In this document: in pieces, positions 1 through 5,748 of the stretch | Layout of the letters: the number at the start of each line of letters is the position of its first letter | Position numbering within the stretch: the first letter of the stretch is position 1 | Source: Elusimicrobiota bacterium | Lineage (GTDB): Bacteria > Elusimicrobiota > Elusimicrobia > UBA1565 > JACRDR01 | Length of the DNA stretch: 7,666 nucleotides | Assembly (NCBI GenBank): GCA_016212845.1 | Contig: JACRDR010000297.1 | Span: 1-7,666 of the forward strand | Direction: 5' to 3' | Translations under genes and position numbers: made by a program | Notes under the pieces: model-generated | Database searches by the model: none | Told to the model about the DNA's origin: nothing | The model's input: only the letters and a program-made list of their open reading frames with translations

Positions 1-689
1 TAGGCCGCGACCATGTCTTTGACGTGCGTGAAGTTCCGGACGTCGTCGACGTGGCCGACTTTCACCACCGGCGGCTGGAGGCCGCGCTCGACTCTAGCGA
101 CCTGGTAGGCGTACCACGGGATGCCGAACACGCGGTCGCGGCGCGGGCCCTCATGGTTGAAGGCGCGCGTGCGGATGACGGGCAGGCCGTAGGAGCGAAA
201 GTAGACGTAGGCGATCAGGTCCTGGCCGATCTTCGAGACGGCGTAGGGGTTCACCGGCTTGAGGACGGTCGTCTCGGTGATCGGTAATTCCTTCTCGGGC
301 ACGTCGCCGAACTCCTCGCCGGAGCCGGGGATGTGGACCTTGGGCTTGACCCTCGCCTCGAGGCACGCCTCGAGGAGGTTCACCGTCATCTTGTAGTTCG
401 CGTCCATGTAGACGCTCGGGTGATCCCAGGACGGGCTGACGAAGCTCTGCGAGGCCATGTGGAAGACGACGTCGGGCTTGATCGCCCGGATCGCCTTCGC
501 GGTCGCCTTCGGGTCGAGCATGTCGCAGTCGTGCCACTCGACGTCGTTCTCGATGTGAAGCACGTTCTTCATGCTCGAGAGGTGGTAGCGCCGGAAGCCG
601 AAGAGCTTTACGCCCTTCTCTAAGCAGAGCTCGGCGAGATGCGAGCCGACGAAGCCGGTGATGCCGGTGATGAGGACTTTTTTAGCCAC
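1..689 (-). CDS. GDP-mannose 4,6-dehydratase-like SDR (3' end outside window)
   Basis: This is an extended short-chain dehydrogenase/reductase acting on a nucleotide sugar. The first 229 residues are present; the C-terminal part lies off the left edge. The Rossmann motif G9-x-x-G12-x-x-G15 follows strand one, and an Arg pair (R33-R34) at the end of strand two, followed by S38-S39, is as in NADP-using GDP-mannose dehydratases. The active site is readable: S123-G-E125, Y149 and K153 (YxxxK). The segment FNHEGPRR (177-184) resembles the FNHESPRR of Gmd, and NFTHVKDMV (219-227) is the usual late SDR motif. The start is GTG at 689: it gives AKKVLITG directly, has a ribosome site 6 nt upstream, and overlaps the stop of the preceding nucleotidyltransferase by 8 bp, so the two are probably cotranslated. 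The expected reaction is GDP-mannose to GDP-4-keto-6-deoxymannose in the cytoplasm. A reductase (Rmd-type) or another GDP-sugar dehydratase is the alternative. Family assignment is firm; exact substrate is inferred. Confidence 0.88.
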   Translation of the reverse strand, partial: MAKKVLITGITGFVGSHLAELCLEKGVKLFGFRRYHLSSMKNVLHIENDVEWHDCDMLDPKATAKAIRAIKPDVVFHMASQSFVSPSWDHPSVYMDANYKMTVNLLEACLEARVKPKVHIPGSGEEFGDVPEKELPITETTVLKPVNPYAVSKIGQDLIAYVYFRSYGLPVIRTRAFNHEGPRRDRVFGIPWYAYQVARVERGLQPPVVKVGHVDDVRNFTHVKDMVAA

Positions 690-1437
690 GAGAGACCGCC
701 TTGGCGGACAGGATGGACGGGATGGAGTCTTGGGTCACGTAGTCCTCGAAAGCCTTCAGGCTTTTCAATTCGGTGATGTAGTGGTATTGGCGGTCGGTGA
801 AGAAACCCGCCAGCGCGCCGCCGGCGATGAGCCGCGGCAGGTAATGCTCCTCGAAGGAGATGTTTCCCTCGAGTTCCGGGTCCAAAATCGATTTATCGAC
901 GACGAAATAGCCGATGTCCGTGCCGTTGAGCGACGGATCCTTGCGGGTCCGGTCGTAGCGAAGAATCCTGCCGTCGGGTCCGACCTGCACGTTGTTCTGG
1001 GCGCCGTACTCGCCGGTGCCCTTCGCGTTGCGGAAAACGGTGGATTGGACCTTGGCGCCGGTCTTCTCGTAGTGGGCCAGCATCCCGGGGAGCTCGATCG
1101 GCCAATAGTTGTCGCCGTAGAGAAGCAGAAAGCGGTCGTCGAGCTTGGTGTAGGCGTTCAGGAGGCGGCGGCCGGTCAGGTCGTCGGCAGTGCCGATCGA
1201 AAAATCGGGGGTGAACCGGCTTCCGGCGTGCTTCCTATAGTAGTCGACGATCGCCTCGTGCCGGTAGCCGACCAGGAGAAGGACCCGCTTGATCCCGACC
1301 GCGCACAGGGACTGGATCAGGTAGTTGAGGAACGGCTCCCCCTTCACGGGGGCCATGGGCTTGGGGAGGGTGTCGGTGAGCGGGCGGAGCCTTTCCCCGC
1401 GTCCGCCGGCGAAAATGACGGCCTGCTCGAGCCTCAT
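682..1437 (-). CDS. Sugar-1-phosphate nucleotidyltransferase
   Basis: A 251-residue cytoplasmic enzyme of the NTP_transferase family that joins a sugar-1-phosphate to a nucleotide and releases pyrophosphate. The signature loop is at the N-terminus: G11-G12-R-G14-E-R16-L17, followed by P25-K26-P27, where the Lys contacts the sugar phosphate. D109 in LLLYGDNYW is the expected metal ligand. The sequence most resembles the short HddC/mannose-1-phosphate guanylyltransferase type without a C-terminal left-handed helix domain, which agrees with about 250 residues. The GDP-mannose dehydratase-like gene next to it suggests a GTP-dependent enzyme, but the nucleotide cannot be read from sequence. One oddity is that where relatives usually have a second Asp near the C-terminus (FxDIGT-like), this protein has YHYITE at 218-223. 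ATG at 1437 is the only sensible start; the ATG at 1451 is out of frame. There is no clear Shine-Dalgarno, and a TATAAT box lies 12 bp upstream. Confidence 0.9.
   Translation of the reverse strand: MRLEQAVIFAGGRGERLRPLTDTLPKPMAPVKGEPFLNYLIQSLCAVGIKRVLLLVGYRHEAIVDYYRKHAGSRFTPDFSIGTADDLTGRRLLNAYTKLDDRFLLLYGDNYWPIELPGMLAHYEKTGAKVQSTVFRNAKGTGEYGAQNNVQVGPDGRILRYDRTRKDPSLNGTDIGYFVVDKSILDPELEGNISFEEHYLPRLIAGGALAGFFTDRQYHYITELKSLKAFEDYVTQDSIPSILSAKAVSRG
696..702 (-). promoter_or_regulatory. Ribosome binding site for the GTG-started SDR gene
   Basis: On the minus strand the sequence reads AAGGCGG, one mismatch from the AGGAGG core, with 6 nt before GTG at 689. It lies inside the end of the nucleotidyltransferase gene. 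It supports the GTG start, since no in-frame ATG lies nearby upstream and the next one downstream (M40) would delete the nucleotide-binding motif. Confidence 0.5.
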
Positions 1438-1449
1438 GCGATGGCGGGC

Positions 1450-1455
1450 ATTATA
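1450..1455 (-). promoter_or_regulatory. Candidate -10 element of the nucleotidyltransferase/SDR operon
   Basis: The minus strand reads TATAAT, an exact sigma-70-type -10 consensus, in an island where 22 of 26 bases (1450-1475) are A or T while flanking DNA is strongly GC-rich. Transcription would begin near 1442-1444, leaving a leader of only about 5-7 nt before ATG 1437. No good -35 is seen; that region (about 1473-1478, CGGAAT) overlaps the opposing promoter. Confidence 0.5.
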
Positions 1456-1465
1456 TAGAAATATG

Positions 1466-1474
1466 TGTTACTAT
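1466..1474 (+). promoter_or_regulatory. Candidate extended -10 element of the ligase-fluC operon
   Basis: The plus strand reads TGT-TACTAT, which matches the extended -10 pattern TGnTAnnnT and can work without a good -35. None is visible at about 1446-1451. Transcription would begin near 1480-1482, giving a leader of about 7-9 nt before ATG 1489. The upstream half of this promoter covers the TATAAT of the divergent operon. Confidence 0.4.
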
Positions 1475-1488
1475 TCCGGCGACTTTAG

Positions 1489-4065
1489 ATGGCCAAACCA
1501 CCTGTTCCCGCCCTCCGCGGACGCAACATCGACGCCGCCCTGCAGTCCAACGAGTGCGTCAATTTCGCCCGAAAAGCGATCTTTTGGTGGCTGCCGCTGC
1601 TCTATCTCCTCATCTGCGACGCCTTCTACCTGCGCACCTACGACTCTGCTCAAGTAAAGATCACTTTGGTTCAGACCGGCGGCGTATGCCTCCTGTCCCT
1701 CTGGCTCTGCCGGCTCCTCGAGGAAGGCTTTTTGGCGGTGACGAAGGACGACCTGGTGGTCTTGGCCCCCTTCCTCGCGTATTTGGCCTACGGCGTCTTC
1801 TCGTTCATACACGCCCCCTACCACTGGTCTTCCACCGACTTCTTCCTGCGGCGCATCTTCTACATGACCGTGCCGCTCATCGTGGTGCAGGAATTCAACG
1901 AAAAGGCGGTCCAGCGGCTGATCAAGATCCTCATCATCGCCGCCTGGATCAGCGTGGGGTACGGGTGTCTGCAGTGGTTCGACATCCACTTCTTCCCGCT
2001 GGGCCCCGGCAACGGCCCCGACCCGTTCATTTGGCGCGGCGCCTTTGGCCTGCGCGTGTTCTCGACCTACGGCAACCCCAACTTCCTGGCCGACTACCTG
2101 GTCCTCATGGTGCCGATCCTCGTCACCCAGTGGATGAAGACCCGGGAGTTCAAGCTGGTCGTCCTCCTGCTCATGGACGTCTTCGTGCTCTACGGGACGC
2201 AGACCAAGGGCGCCTACATCGCCTTCGCGCTGTCGGTGAGCGTGTTCCTCGGCACCTATTTCTACTTCTTCGACCGGGAGCGCCTCCTGCGCTTCAAGTA
2301 TCACCTCGCGGGCGTGATGACCGCGCTCATCAGCACGGCGCTCATCGTCGTCTGGATCAAGCTCCAAGCCAGCTTCACCTCGGTGAACTTCCGCCTCTTC
2401 ACCTGGGAGGCGACTTGGGAGATGATCATGACCCAGCCGGTGATCGGCACCGGCATCGGCTCGTTCTGGGTGATCTATCCCGCGTTCCGCCGCCCGCCGA
2501 TCTTCCACATCGAAGGCAAGCACAACACCGAGACCGACCACTCCGAGGACGAGTACCTAGAGGTGCTCTTCGACGAGGGCATCGCCGGCATGGGCATCTT
2601 CCTCTGGCTCATCTTCAGCTCCTGCTGGATGGCATACAAGACCCTGCAGCAGCTGACCGGCTCGCTCAAGCAGGGCGAACGGGCGCCGCCCCGCGCGTAC
2701 GAACTGCTGGGCGTGCTCGTCGCCTTCCAGGGCATGCTGCTGCACAACTTCTTCGACGTCAGCATGCGCTTCGTGTCGTCGGGCGTCTACCTGGGGCTCT
2801 TGTCCGGCCTCATCGTGAACCTGGCGCGCGGCATGTCGCTCTCCGAGCTGCACTCGCACCGCGAGCCGGTCGCGGGCGAGACGCCGGCGGAGCCCTCGCT
2901 CGGCGAGACGCTCTCGATCTTCTTCCTCTGGCCCGCCCGGCTGGCCGCGTGGATAGCCACCGCCTACATGGGCTGGCTCATGGTCTCGCAGTTCACCGAG
3001 CTGCAGGGGCCTCTCTCGCGGCTGAACCTGGGCGGCGAAGTCCTGCAGTGGTGGATCGCGTGGACCGCGATGCTCGGCTGCGTGGGCGGCCTCGGCTTCG
3101 CGTTCATGCGCATCTCCTTCCTGACGCGCAACGCGCTCGTGCCCATCGTCGTCGCGATCACCATGATGCCGTGGGGCCCGGTGAACCTGGCCTGGGGCTT
3201 CTTCCGCGCCGACGTCTACCACAACATCGCGATCTTCTTCTCCAAGCAGCAGCAGTGGGAACAGGCGCTCCGGCACTACATCAAGGTCGGCGAGCTGAAC
3301 CCGGCGTTCATCATGTCCTTCTACTTCAAGGGCAACGTCTTCAACGACCGGTTCAGCATGGACAAGATCTACAACCCGAACTGGGGCGACAAGAACAACG
3401 TCCCGCGCGACGACTTCGAGCGCGCCCTGGAGGCGTACGACCAGGTGCGCGACCGCGCGCCCAACTACGTGCAGATGCACCACCAGGTCGGCGCGCTCTA
3501 CATGAAGTACGGCGAGTGGCTCATGAACCACGGCCGCCCAGAGGAAGGGCAGAAGGCGTGGGACAAGGCGATCGAGCGCTTCACGATGTATTACAACATC
3601 GATCCGGTCTTCCAGCACAACTACCTGCGCCTGGGGCAAATCTACATGCTCCGGCACCAGTACGACAAGGCGATCGCGAACTACAAGGAAATGATCGAGG
3701 CGCCGAAGTGCCGCGTCTCCCAGTCCTTGGCGCAGAACGCGAGCGTCCGGCGCATCCTGCTTTCCTATCTCTACCCGCCGGTGAAGGAAGTCGACGGCCA
3801 GTGGGTGCATCGCCACGACTCGACCGAGGGCTACTTCAACCTCGGCAACGCGTACTTCATGGCGGGCAACCTCGCCGAGGCGAAGAAGTCGTACCAAGAG
3901 TCGCTGGCACTGGACCCGAACAACGAGAACACCAAGCGCAACATGCAGGTGCTCGAGGCCCGCGTGCAGGCCGCGCGAGGCGGCCCGGCGCCGATGCTGC
4001 AGCCCGTCCCCCGACAGGCGCCGCCGGGCTCCGGACTGCAGTTCATCGACCCCAGCAAGCATTGA
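1489..4065 (+). CDS. O-antigen ligase/Wzy-like membrane protein with C-terminal TPR domain
   Basis: An 858-residue inner-membrane protein. About twelve hydrophobic segments lie between residues 30 and 446, with three more at about 475-500, 520-542 and 549-566. Wzy_C-type signatures are present: R189 with YGNPNFLADYL (194-204), GTQTKG (236-241), GTGIGSF (320-326), and the periplasmic-loop motif HSEDEYLEVLFDEGIAG (351-367). Residues ~585-820 form a TPR domain, with clear repeats around 585-605, 642-665, 685-740 and 781-812, then a Pro/Ala-rich tail. Family members transfer or polymerise lipid-linked glycans on the periplasmic face. The TPR part, absent from ordinary WaaL (about 400 residues), may bind a partner or acceptor. 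The start is fixed: TAG (1486-1488) directly precedes ATG 1489 in frame. No Shine-Dalgarno is visible. It lies divergent to nucleotide-sugar genes, which supports a surface-glycan role. Ligase, polymerase and protein-glycosylating transferase cannot be told apart from sequence. Confidence 0.88.
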   Translation: MAKPPVPALRGRNIDAALQSNECVNFARKAIFWWLPLLYLLICDAFYLRTYDSAQVKITLVQTGGVCLLSLWLCRLLEEGFLAVTKDDLVVLAPFLAYLAYGVFSFIHAPYHWSSTDFFLRRIFYMTVPLIVVQEFNEKAVQRLIKILIIAAWISVGYGCLQWFDIHFFPLGPGNGPDPFIWRGAFGLRVFSTYGNPNFLADYLVLMVPILVTQWMKTREFKLVVLLLMDVFVLYGTQTKGAYIAFALSVSVFLGTYFYFFDRERLLRFKYHLAGVMTALISTALIVVWIKLQASFTSVNFRLFTWEATWEMIMTQPVIGTGIGSFWVIYPAFRRPPIFHIEGKHNTETDHSEDEYLEVLFDEGIAGMGIFLWLIFSSCWMAYKTLQQLTGSLKQGERAPPRAYELLGVLVAFQGMLLHNFFDVSMRFVSSGVYLGLLSGLIVNLARGMSLSELHSHREPVAGETPAEPSLGETLSIFFLWPARLAAWIATAYMGWLMVSQFTELQGPLSRLNLGGEVLQWWIAWTAMLGCVGGLGFAFMRISFLTRNALVPIVVAITMMPWGPVNLAWGFFRADVYHNIAIFFSKQQQWEQALRHYIKVGELNPAFIMSFYFKGNVFNDRFSMDKIYNPNWGDKNNVPRDDFERALEAYDQVRDRAPNYVQMHHQVGALYMKYGEWLMNHGRPEEGQKAWDKAIERFTMYYNIDPVFQHNYLRLGQIYMLRHQYDKAIANYKEMIEAPKCRVSQSLAQNASVRRILLSYLYPPVKEVDGQWVHRHDSTEGYFNLGNAYFMAGNLAEAKKSYQESLALDPNNENTKRNMQVLEARVQAARGGPAPMLQPVPRQAPPGSGLQFIDPSKH

Positions 4066-4430
4066 TGGAAGGCCTCGGCTGGTTCGTCCTCGCGACGCTC
4101 GCGGGAGGCCTCGGGCGTTGGGCGCTCGCCGCCGCGATCAACCGCGCGGCCCCCGGCTTTCCCTTCGGGACCCTCGCCGTGAATCTCCTCGGCTGCGCGG
4201 TCATTGGGGCCGCCGACGCGCTGGCTCAGGACCGGCTCGGCGCCGCGGCGCGGCTGGCGATCATCACGGGTTTCTGCGGCGCGTTCACGACCTTCTCGTC
4301 GCTCATCCTCGAAACCGAGCACCTGCTGCGGGCGGGCCAACTCGGGCGGGCCGGCATGAACGTGGCGGCAAGCCTCGTCCTCGGGCTCGTCTGCTTCCGC
4401 GGCGGCGCCGGCCTGATATCTCGGTTCTAG
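4065..4430 (+). CDS. crcB: Fluoride channel FluC/CrcB
   Basis: A 121-residue, four-helix membrane protein of the CrcB/Fluc family that exports fluoride passively from the cytoplasm. Diagnostic motifs appear in order: GGLGRW (14-19), GTLAVNLLG (35-43) with pore Asn N40, and GFCGAFTTFSS (69-79). Length matches the family (about 120-130). Only one copy is present, so it should work as a dual-topology homodimer. The second Phe of the usual TTFSTF motif is Leu here (F77, L80). ATG at 4065 shares its A with the TGA stop of the ligase gene (TGATG), so translation probably reinitiates; no separate Shine-Dalgarno is seen. Pairing with a glycan ligase is unusual and may only reflect dense packing. No fluoride riboswitch is recognisable upstream. 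The reading frame stays open far upstream, but that part is a shadow of the ligase gene. Confidence 0.92.
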   Translation: MEGLGWFVLATLAGGLGRWALAAAINRAAPGFPFGTLAVNLLGCAVIGAADALAQDRLGAAARLAIITGFCGAFTTFSSLILETEHLLRAGQLGRAGMNVAASLVLGLVCFRGGAGLISRF

Positions 4431-4441
4431 CGCGAGATCAG
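4413..4441. repeat. Inverted repeat centred on the shared convergent stop codons
   Basis: ATCTCG (4418-4423) and CGAGAT (4433-4438) are perfect inverted arms around a 9-nt loop. CTG (4413-4415) and CAG (4439-4441) add three pairs after a 2-nt bulge. The loop holds CTAG (4427-4430), which supplies TAG stops to both fluC (plus) and the hairpin gene (minus). It could form a hairpin at the 3' end of either transcript. There is no U-tract, so a classical intrinsic terminator is not supported. Confidence 0.4.
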
Positions 4442-4717
4442 CAGCGTCGCTTTCCCGAAAAGGACCATCGCCGCCGCGGCGAACAACCCCAATCCCAGAA
4501 GCCCGAGGACGATGCCCACGGGCGCGCCGATGATCGTTAGGGTGAGCAGCGCGCCGGCGCCCAGACAGAAGACCCCTCCGCCGGCGAGCGCGCCCGCGAG
4601 CTTGAGCCTGAGGCGCCACGACATCGCTGCGGCCTGGTCCTTATGCGCGCGAGGCGACTCCCCCGGAGCGATCACTTCCGGCTCATCGACAGGGCCGCTC
4701 GGCTCGAGCTCGGTCAT
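4427..4717 (-). CDS. Small two-helix membrane protein of unknown function
   Basis: A 96-residue protein I do not recognise. Residues 1-31 are polar and rich in Glu and Pro. A basic patch, SWRLRLK (33-39), precedes a first hydrophobic helix at about 40-63, a GAP turn (64-66), and a second helix at about 67-88, ending in a short tail with K89 and R96. Basic residues on both outer sides suggest that both ends face the cytoplasm (positive-inside rule). The helices are rich in Gly and Ala, so close packing or oligomer formation is possible. ATG at 4717 overlaps the TGA of the upstream exported-protein gene (ATGA), which favours it over Met32 (4624). It is the last gene of the kinase cluster, and its stop shares CTAG with fluC on the other strand. 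It may be a membrane partner of the kinase or exported protein, but nothing in the sequence shows a function. Confidence 0.72.
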   Translation of the reverse strand: MTELEPSGPVDEPEVIAPGESPRAHKDQAAAMSWRLRLKLAGALAGGGVFCLGAGALLTLTIIGAPVGIVLGLLGLGLFAAAAMVLFGKATLLISR

Positions 4718-5748
4718 CGCCGCTTGATGGGAGCACCGGCCGGCATGGGGGTGCCGATGTCGAAAGACTCGCCGGGACCGAAGTAAGGGCCCCGGCCGTC
4801 GTTGTCGATCTGCAGCACGTTGCGGCCGCGATAGCGCCCCAAGCGCGCGCCCCAGCCCACCGGGTCCTCGTATCGGAAGAGCTTGAGCTTGGTCAAGGGG
4901 CGCCACTCCCGGTCGCCCTCGCGCTGGAACTCCAGATCCCAGAAGTAGACCACGAAGTCGCCCGCGCGGCGCGCGCTCTCGGCCTCGGATTTCTCCAAGG
5001 CGGCGGCGGTAATCGACATCATCTCGTACGGCGTGAACGCGCGCGCGTGCTCGTCGGGCAGAACGTACTCGAGCTTGTAGGGGTGGTAGCCGATCAGGAC
5101 CGTGGCGTTCCAGCAGCGGTAGGTCGGGCCTTCGGGCAGATTTTGCCGGCAGGCGGAGGCGGTGGCGTGCTCCGGGTTCAGGCCTTGATCGGTCTCGAAC
5201 CGCCACCCCCAACCCTGCCGCGGGAACGTGAACGTGTCGCCGCGCGAGTACTCGATCTGGAGGTCCTTTTTGGTGACGTCCATCTGCGTGATCGTCTCGA
5301 TCTTCGAGATGCTCTGCACCGGGTCGATGGCGATCGTCTGCCGCGGGAACATCGACTTAGTCGGGTTGTCGAGCTGCCGGACGCCGATAAAGCCGTGCTT
5401 GTTGTAGTCCGGGATCGACATCCACAGCCCGGTATGCCCGAATCGAGTGACCCCGGCGTCCGCGGGCTGCCCGTGCACGCACGCCTTCTCCAGGAACTTG
5501 ACCCAATACGAGTAGACGTTCGACTCCAGGAGATAGGTTTCGCAGTCTTTTTGGCACGCCGGGTTGTAGAGGCGGCGGGCGGTCATGATGTACTTGAGCG
5601 TGTCGCTCCGATCCCGCTCCACGCGGACCTTGTAGCGGGATCGGACGACGTCGGAGTACTGCTCTTGGGGCCCGAGATCGGGGCCGATCGCGATCACGCC
5701 GGCCGAGGCCAAGGACGCCGCGAGCCGCACCGCGAGGATCGCGGTCAT
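4714..5748 (-). CDS. Exported protein of unknown family
   Basis: A 344-residue protein with no family I can name. The N-terminus (MTAILAVRLAASLASAG) looks like a short signal peptide, with one Arg at position 8, a hydrophobic stretch to about 21, and a possible A-S-A cleavage site before G17. The rest has no further membrane helix. It contains five Cys (C65, C69, C90, C200, C212) and is rich in Trp, Tyr and Arg, with segments such as GWGWRFETDQG (179-189) and DLEFQREGDREW (271-282), suggesting a beta-rich domain outside the cytoplasm with one or two disulfides. ATG at 5748 overlaps the kinase stop (ATGA), and a weak AGGCGA lies 4 nt upstream. The frame stays open further upstream but only inside the kinase gene. 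Coupling on both sides makes it a likely functional partner of the kinase. The signal peptide is moderately supported; function is unknown. Confidence 0.8.
   Translation of the reverse strand: MTAILAVRLAASLASAGVIAIGPDLGPQEQYSDVVRSRYKVRVERDRSDTLKYIMTARRLYNPACQKDCETYLLESNVYSYWVKFLEKACVHGQPADAGVTRFGHTGLWMSIPDYNKHGFIGVRQLDNPTKSMFPRQTIAIDPVQSISKIETITQMDVTKKDLQIEYSRGDTFTFPRQGWGWRFETDQGLNPEHATASACRQNLPEGPTYRCWNATVLIGYHPYKLEYVLPDEHARAFTPYEMMSITAAALEKSEAESARRAGDFVVYFWDLEFQREGDREWRPLTKLKLFRYEDPVGWGARLGRYRGRNVLQIDNDGRGPYFGPGESFDIGTPMPAGAPIKRR

Noticed and set aside
658..1458. 266-codon plus-strand open frame opposite the nucleotidyltransferase
   Set aside because: No domain, and the opposite strand encodes an unmistakable nucleotidyltransferase with its catalytic loop.
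1453..1464. ATAT-AGAA-ATAT inverted repeat as an operator in the divergent gap
   Set aside because: Four-base arms made only of A and T are expected by chance in an AT-rich promoter island.
1471..2541. 356-codon minus-strand open frame that would cover the divergent promoter gap
   Set aside because: Low-complexity Glu/His/Asp/Gly composition without domains, and fully antisense to the membrane region of the ligase.
2557..4062. 501-codon open frame antisense to the ligase gene
   Set aside because: It is rich in His, Arg, Glu and Val with no recognisable motif, exactly as expected opposite high-GC3 coding sequence; the sense frame has convincing TPR and Wzy-type motifs.
1554..4064. Long open plus-strand frame running through the ligase gene into fluC
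   Set aside because: It is a GC-rich shadow frame: the product is Arg/Pro/His-rich without domains, while the overlapping frame encodes a clear polytopic protein. Only the part from 4065 is real (fluC).
3900..4064. Fluoride riboswitch upstream of fluC
   Set aside because: The upstream DNA is the coding end of the ligase, and no recognisable fluoride-riboswitch core is seen.
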